Notes under the pieces: model-generated
What the model was told of the DNA's origin: nothing
The model's input: only the letters and a program-made list of their open reading frames with translations
Databases searched by the model: none
NCBI GenBank assembly: GCA_947034885.2
Contig: OX344749.2
Span: 27,543,501-27,607,500 of the forward strand
DNA length: 64,000 bases
Direction: 5' to 3'
From: Thuidium tamariscinum
Lineage: Eukaryota > Streptophyta > Bryopsida > Hypnales > Thuidiaceae
Made by a program: the position numbers and the translations under genes
Part shown: positions 36,796-48,960 of the stretch, in pieces
Numbering within the stretch: the first letter of the stretch is position 1
Layout: each line of letters opens with the position of its first letter

Positions 36796-37169
36796 TATAA
36801 TTCTCAAGTACGCAACTCATGTATTATACACATAGATTATCACCATTAAAATAGCTTAAAGGACAACTTTTATAAAAATACTATCAAATTTAAAAGACCT
36901 AAAAGTTAGGTGAAGACCAAATTAAAATTAAATTAAGAGTAGGAAATGTTGAATTGTATATATTTTAGGAAAAAAAAATTCACAATGTACATAAAGAATT
37001 GAAACATCTATAAAACAATTTTAAAATCTTATACAAAAGTTTCTTCCAAGTATAAATAAATTCTTATTAAAGAGCTTCAAAAGTTCGGTAGCTCATCCTA
37101 CGATACATGTATTAAAAAAATCATATAATTAGGTTTTCAATGCTATTATTGTTCCCAAAAAATATTCAT
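36796..37169. other. AT-rich spacer, nothing recognised
   Basis: No gene or repeat signal beyond AT richness. Confidence 0.3.
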
Positions 37170-40100
37170 TTTAGGTATTGTGAGTTGATCAAATATTTGA
37201 TTTTTGCTAATTGCCTTGTGTAGTGTGAATAGAGGCAATTTGCTAGGTCAAGTTTACACTTAAAAGGAATTAGAGGCTACTTGTCATTCAGATTCTAAAG
37301 GACATAGTATTCAAAGATATGAAGCAAGGCAAACTGACTTGGCGGTTTTTCCATGAATGGTTGTTTTTCAGCATAGTCATATACTTAGTCAATTTGCCAT
37401 TTTCACTTGTACAACACACTCAATTTTTATAGATAGACTATTTGTCGTGTTTCATGTACCACTAAATTTCTTCAATTCAATATATATCTACTTAGCAAAT
37501 TGTCATTGTATAGTTGCTAGCTGAGTACCTACGATGGGGCCAGCTTTTACGACAATTTGACTTTATTAGAAGTAGTTCTTTGTGTATGTTTTTGTGGATC
37601 TAGTGATTGGATTTTGTCTTTGTGTGTGTGTGTGTGAGTTAAGCAATTTTTCGGACTGAGCTCCAGTGATTGGGCCAGTTTTTAGGGGTGATTGCAAGAA
37701 ACACTTGTCCTATTTTTTGTCCCCTCGACCTCCAGCAGGTAGTTTTTTGCTCATAACTTTTTCATAGTTTTCCCTATCAACTTGAAATTTGGAATGAAGG
37801 TGCATACAAAAGTTTTATGTTGTGTAATTTTTTCAATTTTTAAAAAATTAGTTTACTATTTTTAAACTGCCCCCGATTGGCTGTCTACCTTGGCCATTTT
37901 GGGGGGTTTTAGTCCTATTTTTGACCCAAAAATGCAAATTTTGAGCTGAAAATTGGCATGCTTAGATATATAGTATAGTTACACAATCCCTAAAAAGGAT
38001 TTTTGAAAATATTAAACTGTCCAACTTCCACATGTCGTCAAAGTGGCTGACTTTGTGCAAGTGTAGAGAATAGAATTTATTTTTTCCAAAGATGAAATTT
38101 GTTGGAAAAGAAAGACCTTTACCTGAAGAAAAAAAGTCTTTTTTATTTTCATTTTTTGAATTTTTTTACTATTTTTACCAAATTAGTGAAAAAAGAGCTA
38201 TTTTTATTGTATTTTCCATTGTCTATAACATTTAGAGAAAAAATTTCTTAGGTCTGAATTTCAAGAGACATAATATTCACATTGCTCTTCAAATTATCCA
38301 TATTTTTTTCAATTTAAAAAAAAATTATTTCAAAGGGTCACAGGACTCACAGGACTCATTGGTTTTGAGCCATTTTGAGCCAAAACCGGTAAGTGTTTCT
38401 TGCAACGACCCTTAGAGCAAATTGCCTCTAAACTCAATTGAAGAATTCTCTTAATTGTAACTTTGATCCAGTGATTGGATGTAATTGATTTTGTATGTGT
38501 AGACAATTTACTGTATGAGCTTAAAATGTTATGATATTGTAATTTACTATGTGACGATGTATGAATTGTCCGGGGAGAACACTTCTTGTATATTTGGGGG
38601 ACCCACGTGCGGCCGTAGGGTATTTTTAGGGGGGGCTATCAATTACTTGTAATCATTACTTGGCAACATTAAAAGAGCCCCTATTTTACCATAAAGCAGA
38701 AAAATCAGCCATATTATCATCCCTATTTTATTTTTAAAACACTTTGCCTTTTTAATGTCCCCTATTTTATATATAAATTTCTTATAAATTTTACCCAAGA
38801 TGATTTAAATGTACCCTATCTTCCGCCGCACGTAGGTTATTAAAAAACGGGAATTGTCCTCCCCTAGATGAATTGTTGAGTCAAATTGTCTTTGTGTTCT
38901 GTCTATTTGCCTGAGTTGCATTAGTTTTGAAGTATTGAAAATTATTAAAAACCCATAATGCAGCTAATTGTCATTGTGTCCTATGTGTGAGCAATTTGCC
39001 ATTGAACTGAACGAATTGACTATGTATGGTAATTGTTATGTATTGGATGCATGTGATGTGTAAGTCAAATTGTCTATGTGTGATGGAGAAACTGTACCAG
39101 ACCAATCAATCGTACCTCTAGTCGAATTGCCTTGAAGTTTAATTGCAAAATCAAATTGTCTAAATTATTAGAAACTTGAAAGAGATCTTTTAGCAATTTG
39201 CCTAAGTGAATATAGAGAAGTAGACCAATTGTCCAGCATAAGTTGCTGTGGTTAGTGAAGAAGGTGTGGCGAATTGCTTTGAAGTCAAATCGATGCTGAA
39301 TTCAAGAAATGGAGAAATTTTGGCAAATTGTCAAAATACAAATTGGAACCTGAAAGATAAAACAATAGCGACTTGGCTGAATTGCAAATTGACATCAAGT
39401 GTTCAACCAGGGAGTTTTGCCTAATTGATATTAAAAGTTTTATATTATGTCTAATTACATTTGTCATGATAACAAATTGCTATCATGCATTGACATTTTA
39501 TAGTAAAACTATTTGTGAAATTGTTGCGAGTTTTGATTATAGAAAAATTCTATAATTAAAATTAAATTAAATTGTAAAGATAATTTGCATTATCATAATG
39601 GTGAAAATATCAAACTTATAGGAAATACAATTTGATAATGTGAAGATAAATTAAATTAGAGTCTAATTGCTGAAATTGATAAATTAAATTAAATTAATTC
39701 TCAAAAGGAATTAATTAAATAATAATTATTCAAAAAATTAAATTCTTGATAAATCCAATTGAAGAAAAACCATTGTCTTAGGTTCATAGGAAGTTACTAT
39801 GACAAATTGCCTTGATTTTGATGATGAAGTAAAATGACAAATCGCCTTGAATTTTGATGGTAGAGCAATATGACAAATTGCCTTGTGGTTTATAAAATCA
39901 CCAATAAATTATTTTAGTTAATATACTGAGGAATAAATTGCCATTGATATTATAAATTGTTCTAAGGTAAAATGAAAATTAACCAATTGACGTGGATTTG
40001 TGCAGTAGCATGGAAATGGAGACAATTGTATATACATTCATGCCTTGCATTAATTAGGGACAAATTGCCTTAGGACTGGAACCGATTTGATACTCATCTA

Positions 40101-40400
40101 AAATTGTGATTAGGCTAGTTAAATAGTGACAAAAGACAAATTGCTTGGTAAAAGAATTTTATGGTAATTAAGGAATTGGCCGAAGAAGAATATTATATAT
40201 ATACTATATAACTTGTTGCAATGATTAAGTCGGATAGTGCATGCAGGTGACAAATTGCTACATACCCTTGACAATTTGCTATTCCCTCTTAGAACACTAG
40301 TCCAGGACTAGGACAACACTCATGCGTCCATAGTATTATTAATGGACTGATTACAAAATTATGTCTTGGGAATAAGAGTGAAAATCCCAAATTGCTCATC
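37170..40400. repeat. tract enriched in the word (C)AAATTG(C/T)C
   Basis: CAAATTGCC, GCAATTTGCC, CAAATTGTC and close variants, in both orientations, recur every 30-120 bp. Examples lie at about 37179, 37385, 37490, 38415, 38890, 38995, 39065, 39195, 39325, 39805, 39870, 40072, 40136, 40250 and 40277. GACAAATTGCCTTGA-like forms are commonest from 39800. The element at 37688-38411 lacks the word, so the tract predates that insertion. No gene is seen. It may be a decayed tandem array or a binding-site field. Confidence 0.6.
37688..38411. mobile_element. foldback-family element (724 bp), TSD TTAG
   Basis: Left end GGGTGATTGCAAGAAACACT, right end AGTGTTTCTTGCAACGACCC, flanked by TTAG at 37684-37687 and 38412-38415. 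The body is diverged from A, B and C. It encodes no protein. Confidence 0.85.
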
Positions 40401-40699
40401 CAAATGTTTTCGTATGTGGAAATTAGCAGTATAATTCAATCCATTCTGACTTATATGTGACTTTAGTCATAATACGTTAGACTATTTGACCATTCCCCTA
40501 GATTTGAACCCCTATACTATAGTCTTGGATTTTGTGGAATTTAAGCAAAATCTAGACTACATGTATATTATTATATTTTTGGATTCTTTATTAAAAGGTC
40601 TACAAAAAAAATTTATACTAAAATAAATGATTTCTCTAGTAATTGGACTAAAATGCGTTACAAGTGATTATAATCATGGCCATATAATATGTGAGTTGT

Positions 40700-41360
40700 A
40701 TATCTAGGCTATAATTTCACATTTGAATTTGTAAAAAATAGAATTTTTCTTTTAAAAAGACTAAAAATTGGCCATTTAGGAAGGATTGACGATGACAAAA
40801 ATTCACCAAAAGAATGATCTAATAACCATCTTCAATGTTGAAAAATTGCACACAATGGGAGTGATGTTTATACTCATGTAGAGGACATAAAATAATATAT
40901 CTTTAGATTTTCACTAGTAGATAGTTACGTGCTTTTCCACTAAGTAAATAGACCACAAAAGTCCGAGTTCCAAGTCATTAGATTTGGAGAGTCATAACAT
41001 AGTGAAAACCCCTAAACCTCAACTTGCACTAGAAGAAAACCGCGTTAGAAATCTGCGAAATGCGTGGGCTGAAATTTGTTGAGTTCTATGTTTCCAGTGC
41101 AAAAATCTGCGTTGGAATGCGTTGGAATGCGCTAGAAACATGGAACTCAACAAATTTCAGACCATGCGTTTCGCAGATTTCTAACCCAGTTTTCTTCTAG
41201 TGTTGTGACAAGTTAACAAAAATAATTTATAAATATAAAATGATTTTTTTAGTTTTTCTTACAAATAAGGGATATGATTGATATGGAGTTGGACATGCTC
41301 AATAAAAAATTCATGTTCATTGGACTTTTGCTTTAAAAGTTATAGTGGACAATGAGAAAG
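40700..41360. mobile_element. truncated foldback-family copy carrying a MITE
   Basis: The segments AAAAATTGGCCATTTAGGA, CCATCTTCAATGTTGAAAAA and, after the MITE, TAAATATAAAATGATTTTTT and TTTAAAAGTTATAGTGGACA follow the order of the 35825 element. Both termini are missing. Confidence 0.6.
41027..41202. mobile_element. CACTA-type MITE (176 bp) with TTG duplication
   Basis: Starts CACTAGAAGAAAACCGCGTT and ends CAGTTTTCTTCTAGTG, flanked by TTG at 41024-41026 and 41203-41205. The inner arms pair, for example GAAATTTGTTGAGTTC against GAACTCAACAAATTTC. A short GCGTTGGAAT duplication lies at the centre. It is inserted in the truncated foldback copy. Confidence 0.9.
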
Positions 41361-43661
41361 TATTTCCAATTTAGTGATTTCCATCAATTTAAACCTCTAT
41401 TAATATTTTTTTATAAAAATGAAATGGTAACAATCTTTGTAATTTGTTTCATAGATGTTCAAATTATTTTTATGTCGTTATGTCCCAAATATAATGTATT
41501 TCATTACAAGCGTTAGTAAAAAGTCATTTTGACTCTCACAATTTGAAAAATTTGAAAAAAAACCTTGTCCTAAGACTCTAATCATTAATCCCTAAAAGAC
41601 CATTGACCCCTCGTGAGTCAAATTGGATTTGACTCAGGTACCTACCAGCCCTTTTTTTTTGGGCGATATGGTGCCAGAAAGCACCATTTCAAAAAAAAAT
41701 CTTTTTTTCACCAGAAAAGTATCGAAAAAAGTAACCTTTTTTCACCAGAAATTTACCATTTTTATGAAAACTGTGGATGAAATCGCCAAATTTAGATGAT
41801 AAAGTGTATAAATATAAATATAAAGTATTTTTTAGTGCAAAAGTTGGATGAATGTAGAAATACAATGCTTCACCAAATTTTAAATGATCGCCATGTTGGC
41901 ACTTTCTCAAAAAGCAAAAAAAAAGGGCTGGTACCCACCATCTCAATTTTTTCCATGATTTAATGATAAATTTGGTGAAGATAGAAAAACTAACAAGCAT
42001 TTGCAAATAGAATTTTTTTTTCAATTACTAAAAGGGACCCAAAGTTATATTGTCAAACAAGTTGAACAAAATAGGAGAGACTAAGTGCCAATAAATTTAC
42101 AAAAATTTGAATTAAACTTTTTTTTCACAAATTAAATTTTTTGTCTATTCAAAAAGTTTTGAATCAAATGTTTGATTTGGATATTAAGTGTTGTAAAAAT
42201 TATTGAGCACTTTAGTCTTTGCACAGTCATAGCAATTTTGCTAGAAAATAATGTGTTGGATTTGTTTTTGAATTAAATTTTTGTAATTTTTCCAAAAAAA
42301 ATTCTATACCATTTAAATTTTTTGCTAGAACAATCTTACTATGGGAATTAGTGTGTTTCAATTTCATCTTAGAAATATTAATATTTTAAATTTCCTTCTA
42401 TCTTGTACCTACTTCTATTTAATAATTATAAATAAATAAAAATTAAGGAATTTTTTGGTGATTTTTATCCTAGACTCTTAACTTAATTCCTTAATATGAA
42501 GATTTAAACCTAATTTAAAATGTTTGAGCTAAGAAAATTTAAAGTCAAATAATCTAGTCAAACAAGGAATCAAAAACCTATTTTCTTTACTTTAAATGCA
42601 AATATTTTGCAATCTCTTCAATTAAAAATTTTGAGATTTATCCACACACTTTCATTCAAGTTATAGTAGTGTGAGATCCTATAATTAGATGTGTAACAAG
42701 TATAATTTTCAAAATATTTTGTTTTTTGCAATATAAATGACAATTTTGATAGCTTTTTGATGAAAAAAAGGCCATCAACCTTAGGGTTAAAGATCATGAA
42801 ATTTACATGGACAATTATCTTCTACACATTTCTAAAGAATTCATTTTTAAAGACATTTTTGAAGTAGTAACTTTGTATCATGGTTGAATTTGGTGAAAAA
42901 TACCCTATTTTTTTATTTTGTGCAATACACCAAAACATGGAAATTTCAAACATTTTTTTGTGAAAGATATTCACAATCTTGTAATATACCTATTAAAATT
43001 AGGAGGAAGACAAACCCATGTGAATAAATTGTATGCAATCATGCCTTTTTGGCATTCCATAAAAACATGTAAGTTAAAAAAAATCAAATGCAATTTAGAA
43101 TTAAAAGCAATCCAAGGACCAAAGAGAAAATGACACTTGATTACTTCTAGGATAACTCTATTTTGTGAGTCCTAATATATATCAATGTTGAAAATTGGCA
43201 AAATTGTAATCGTTGGAAATTGCTTACAACTTAATGAATAAGCCATGATTTCATCACTTTCAAAATTTTCAAGTTTTGAATGTGGACTTTTAGGTTCTAA
43301 ATTACTGTATTTGTTTTGATAAGTCTACTTAGATCCTTGAACAATTTTTGTTATTGATTTTCTTAAGCATTTATCTGCATACAAAAGTCAGCATTATCTC
43401 CACAAAGGAATTTTTATCATCATCCACTACAAATACAATCACCAATAAAAGTCAAAAAATAATTGGATGAAAAATCATGATAGTACTTTGTCATCAAGTG
43501 TTCAATTGAAATCATTTGTAAACAATTTTTCCTAACCTCTACAATCTTGATATAAAAAGTTTGAATATATTGAAAACACTTCAAAAGATCCCAAATGACA
43601 TTGCTGGAGCATTATCTTGATGAATTTTTTATAGGAACCCATTGAACAAACCCTTTATGTA
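41361..43661. other. AT-rich region with an inverted-repeat unit
   Basis: No gene is supported. At 41643-41933 the ends TACCAGCCCTTTTTTTTT and AAAAAAAAAGGGCTGGTA are inverted and enclose about 250 bp, with GGTGCCAGAAAGCACC near the left end. This is a probable MITE-like unit without a clear duplication. The open minus frame at 41689-42024 lies inside it and looks like AT-rich noise. Confidence 0.45.
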
Positions 43662-43991
43662 TTAGGAGGAGGCTCTTGAATGGAGCGGGTTCTAAAATGG
43701 TGCCCTATCTAAGATGTACAGTACTTGTACATGTTTCATTTTCATAGCCTTCAGCAGTGTACTGATAGTGTACATTTTAGCTAGGGCACCATTTTAGAGC
43801 CCTATGCCCTTTCAACTTCAGAATTTGATAACTAATTCTAGAGAGCTCCAAAAAATATGAAACAACGTGGGTTAGATGCCTATTCAAATTGTCTTTCAAA
43901 GAAAATTCTCTGAAAAATATTTCAAGATGTTTGACCTACTCAAAATTTTGTTCCAGCCCTTAGATGGTCGGTTTATGGACCTCCTCCCTTA
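43662..43991. mobile_element. 330-bp MITE-like repeat, copy 1
   Basis: Starts TTAGGAGGAGGCTC and ends GACCTCCTCCCTTA, an inverted pair. The left half carries a hairpin (CTAAAATGGTGCCCTA against TAGGGCACCATTTTAG). The right 200 bp match copy 2 at 51776-52095 closely (TTAGATGCCTATTCAA; CAGCCCTTAGATGGTCGGTT). Confidence 0.75.
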
Positions 43992-46900
43992 CATTGGTTT
44001 CAAAGAACCAAATTAATTCTTACTCCAAAGTATCTACATTGCATCTAAAGAAGTAATTGAGCATTGATCCCATTATTGAATTTCTAGTTTTATTGCTGCA
44101 CCTAGTTAAAAGTAAAAAAGATATTCTAATTTTTTTCAAATAGTGTGCTTTTCAAACACCATTTGAAAAAATCATGAATTTCAATACTTGAAAACAAGTG
44201 TCTCTAAAATCAACCCTGGACTCTCATGTATAGAAGTTGTATGTAATTCATTTTAATTTTAGGCAAGAATTGGAGGGATTAGCTTTTGAAAGGGGTTGCA
44301 ATTAGTTGTGGTTATTTGACTTTTACTTCACACCTCTAGTTTAAGTATGAAATTGAATTTGAGAAATTTTTGTTGACTAACCGAGGAGTGAACCACTGTA
44401 ATACCATCCACATTCTAATTCTACCCCAAATTCCACCCCATATTTGTGATGTACCTTTTTTTTTCATATGTCTCCATTTGATATATAATTGTTATTGGTA
44501 AGTTCACCTTTAGTTATTCTAAACACTTGAATGAGATGATCTTTTTGTGCATTCAAAGTTCTAGGCATCTACTTAGGCCAATTTTGTTCGGTTAATTTTT
44601 GTTGTTGTTTACAAGTCCTATTAGATGAGTTAGACCACGAAGAAACTGTGTACCATGATGAATTGAACTTACGCACATGCACTGCAAATATACCTATAAA
44701 AATGCAACATGTCTAAAAGAAATATCATCACTTTGTTTACATCTCCAAAATCAATTTGTATGTATTTTGAAGAAACAATTTTGAAAATCCACTGATAAAT
44801 TTTTTGACTCTATTTAACTTTGCATTCAGTATCAAAATGTGGACTATTCTTTGGTGCATTGCAACCTTTTTTCACTTGCCAACAAGAAACTATGAAAATT
44901 GGACTAATATAATAATATTTATTAGTTTAATAATATTATTCAAAGATAGTAGTAAAAAATGGCAGTTTGGGAGATACAAATAATTCTTTAATTTATTCAA
45001 TAATATAAATACTTGTACTGGTCTACCATATCCTAGTTGTACAAACAACTTGCCAATTAGAATATAACTAATATATAGATATACAAATAAATAACTAAAG
45101 GAGAAAAAAAACCACTTGAAGAATCATAAGTTCATAACTACCAAGTGAATGAGTATTAGAGAAGATTCATAGAAAATGAACGGGAAAATGAAGATTAAAC
45201 TTGAAGGATTAGAAGATCATTGTAATAGAAAATAATATGAAATATATCTCTTCTCTTCTTCCAATGTATTCTAATTATATTCTATTGTATTATTAGACTT
45301 TAGCATTATAATTCTATGAAGTTAAATCCTAAACTGATTATTGGGGAAACTCCAACTACTTTTAGTACCTACCTTAAGTTAGGTATGATTTTGCAAATGT
45401 AATTTTTATCCATTTCATGATTGTTCATGTATGTAGAAATTCCTACTTCAAAATTAAATTTAACAAGTCATGAAAATCCTCAAAATCATCTTGTTTTTTT
45501 TAACATATTATACCTCCCTAAGTTATTTGGCATTCCATCAAGTGTAAGCCTAGTTGTCGTCCAACAACTTTTGACATAGTATATTGTGATTATGCACAAA
45601 TATATGCACAAATATATATATCAACTTGCATTCAATGTAATTGGAATATGAAATTCAAGATACTTATAAGCAAGATGCAATCTTCAAAGTTTGACAACCT
45701 TAAAAGTGATGAATTGAAGTTTCTTTTGCCAAAGTATATGTACTTTCCAAACATTGTCAATTTTTTTCAATTTAGCATCCTAATCCTAAACCTATAATTT
45801 ATTTTTATTTTTTTGCTCGAATTTGTTGATATTTTATAAACCATATATGCTATCTAAATGCATTCAAAATGCATACTTGAAGTGGAATTATAAAAACTCT
45901 TCATTTAAAATGATGACCTATGCATAGAAAATCTTCCTAATTTTTGTGAATTCTCAAGACTTAAAAGAAAGTATGACATAGGGACATCTTTATACCATGC
46001 ACTAAGAGAAACCCTACAATAACATGGGGAAGCAACACAAAAAACATTGTAGACCATTCATCTTCCTTGTCAAAGGAAGATTAATGACCCAAATTGTTCA
46101 CAATGTTGCTTCACTTGTGGGGTTGCATTGTAGACTTAACCCTAAACTGCCAGACTGGTCACCGCGACGTCAAAGGTGGAAATGAGCCTACATCCGTGGG
46201 GTGGCAGAGAATCTGCGCCAAGAAATCAGCGAGCGAATGAGGCAACAAATCCGGACTGGGTCGCTGATGTCCAGGAGTGGCGTTGGCAGTGGGACCGCGA
46301 AATCGCTTTTGTATAGCAGGTGTCGATGTGCACTGGACGGATTTGTGGCAAGAGGTGTGCGAGGCAGCGAAGATTCGCTAAGCAAAAATTGATGGGAAAA
46401 AATGCAGGAGGTGCGCACAGTGCATGAAGATCGTAATTCTAGCAAGTGAGGACCTCCAGAGGGCATGGAAGCAAGGAATGGGGAAATCTAGAAACAAAGG
46501 TGCAATGTATGCGGCTTGCAATGAGAAAAGCTGAAATAGAGGGAAAAACAAAAAAATGTCACATTCCTTTGAGATATTGAATCTACTACATGTGGTATCG
46601 TTTTAGGAGGGCGAAAATTGCTGTGAAGTAGTATTGCTGCCCTTCTTCGAGGTCATATCCTGCCACGGAGCTGCTATGCCCCCCATATTCATTGAAATCA
46701 GCAATTCTAGAAACCTAGTCGGGCAGCAAACGGTCAAACTTTGAAGGCGGCAGAAGCTCGGGGGCAGCTATAGCGTTCAGACCACTTGCTTCAGGGACGG
46801 TCAGGCTTGAGCTGACCATCGTGGAAAACATTGAGGTCGGGTAGTGCTGGTAGTTACGCCACGTCATGCAACCCAATTCCACCACAACGCGCGTTCCCAC

Positions 46901-47182
46901 TGCGTGTTGTTGAGGCGTCGCTCGGAGGAAGGAACATTCGACGTCGACCGCTTCAGCTTCGTCGATATTCATGGCTGCCTTCATAGGCTCTGAGCGCTTC
47001 AATTCCACAAGTGTTGGGAAGTTGATCAGGCCCAATATTCGTTTTTACTACGTGATTTCACGTAGGCCGCGGCCCCTCTAGATTAAACAAAAATTTGCAT
47101 CCTTACTCAAAGGTTGTCTCCAGAGACTTGCGGCTCCGGCTACAGGTTTAGCGTCAGTTGTGAAGAAGACGCCTCAATAAGA
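43992..47182. other. AT-rich then GC-richer stretch, no firm gene
   Basis: AT-rich to about 46130, then GC-richer. A minus-strand frame ending at 46715 (inner ATG MKAAMNIDEAEAVDVECSFL, about 90 codons) and a plus frame at 46201-46392 are the only protein-like pieces. Neither has a recognised motif. The first lies directly 3' of the piggyBac relic and might be element sequence. Confidence 0.3.
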
Positions 47183-48960
47183 CTAGTGGCTCTCCCAATA
47201 GCAAGCTCCTTTGCATATGTGGCGCTGACATGCAAGACATGCTTGGTTAGTTCTCCTACCACAAACAAAACAATTCGCCCGTTTGTTCCCCATGCTCCTA
47301 GTGTCGTGGGTCGCAGCTTCAGTTGGAGCCAATGTGGAGTATGCCTCTGTGCGCCCGCCCCACTTTGTGATGAGCTGCTTTGCTAGCTGCAATTGGAAAG
47401 ACAAGTGCGTGAGAGGCTCCTCCATGAATCTGAAGCTCAGGTCGCTGTGAATGATCTAAGCATTGCAGACACTAGTGTCGAGAACGTACATGAATAGTCG
47501 ATGCCACCATTTGTGGCTCCGTGTCAAACATGAGTATACTCCACGAAGTTGGTCGGATGTGTCCACACCACGCATGTTCTGCGTGTATTGCAGATGCATT
47601 GGAGTGGTTCCGACCTTCTTTCATTTCCCATGAATCCATCGATACACAAAAGGTTTTGTACTTGCTGTTGCCACTAGGGCTGCATGCGTTGACAATAGAA
47701 CTACAGCGTTTTTATCCTTCCAAACTAAATAGCAAATATTACCCTCCACGTGCATGCGATAATCACTCCAACCGTAATTCTTTTTCTTGGTCACATCCTT
47801 TGCATATACTGTCCGCGGCACATACTTGCGATTAGCTCGTAATGTTCATATCACCATAATCCCTTGATCAAGCAAATCCAGGAAAAGAGGGACTGACGAG
47901 AAGAAGTTGTCCGTTGTCACAATGTAACCCTTTCCTCCCAGTTTCTGTAATAGATGCTTCATCACGTGGCGCCCTTGTAAACCTTGTCCAGTACCACTAC
48001 TCTCTGGGAACTCCGTGTGCACTAATTCATCGAAGTCGTTGTCATCATGGCTTGATTCATCATCATGTGGATTACCAAGTCTTCCACAGTAAATTTGGAA
48101 GCCCCAAACATATTTAGAGAGAGCATCGGAAGCAGCCCACACTTTCAAGCCGAATCGAACTGGCTTCTTCGGCATGTATAGTCTAATGGGTGAGTACTTG
48201 CCCTTGTACATCACCATGCTTTCGTCCACGGTCACCTGCTGATTCGATTTCCACAAGGTCTGGAAGTTGGAGCAATAGAGCACACGTCATCAACAAGCCA
48301 TCGCACCTTGTATAGTTTGTCGTAGGTGGCACTCTGTTGATCTTGCATTTTGGGCGGAGCTATTGCTACATGCAAGCATCACGTGTGATCAGTTCAAAGC
48401 GGTCTCGTGTGAGGATGTTAGCAATGACATTGCAGTGGTATAGACGTTCTTCCCGAGACCAATAGAGCCTGCGATTGGGAAAACACTTGATGCCCATGAA
48501 CAAGCTAATACTCAAATATGCTTTGAACTCAGCTAGAGTGAGAGGTGTCCATTCAGGTCCACCTCTGGTTTTGCCTTCTTTATTTATCACTTCCGATGCA
48601 TACAAGTTGGACTCTCTAACAATGCGACGTTGCATGGCTTCTGAGCAGAACTGTTGGAAAATACCCTTGACGTTGGGAAGCTGACCATATGGGTGGCTAC
48701 AGCCTGGTCCTGTGAACGGGAGAGGTGGATTGTGATACTGTGGAACATTTGGAAGCCATTGAATTTCAACGAAACGATTACGCAGCGCTTCTTCAACTTC
48801 TTGCTCCTTCTGACGTTCTCCTGACTTCCGACGCTTGCTGGTTGCTAACGTCCCAGCTTCTTGTCTACGACGCTCAGAGTGTGTAGTACCAGCGTGTGAG
48901 CCCCGTCATTGTCACTCAGGCCTCGGATTTTTCTTTTTTTCGCTTATTGCTCATATTTAG
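47183..48960 (-). pseudogene. piggyBac-type transposase (DDE_Tnp_1_7), decayed
   Basis: In order on the minus strand: a charged start (ATG at 48954, frame soon broken); FTGPGCSHPYGQLPN then ESNLYASEVINKEGKT and LTLAEFKAYLSISLFMGIK; and VTVDESMVMYKGKYSPIRLY after a frameshift near 48290-48370. Next come GGKGYIVTTDNFFSSVPLFL, RANRKYVPRTVYA, MRGVDTSDQLRGVYSC and a C-terminal Cys-rich finger (CFVCGRRTNQACLACQRHIC). The three Asp regions of piggyBac transposases (DESMV, DNFFSS, GVDTSDQ) are all recognisable. The main frame (48283-47183) has stops at 47848-47846, 47623-47621 and about 47463, so it is inactive. Exons are not needed to explain it. No TTAA-flanked termini could be confirmed. Confidence 0.88.
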
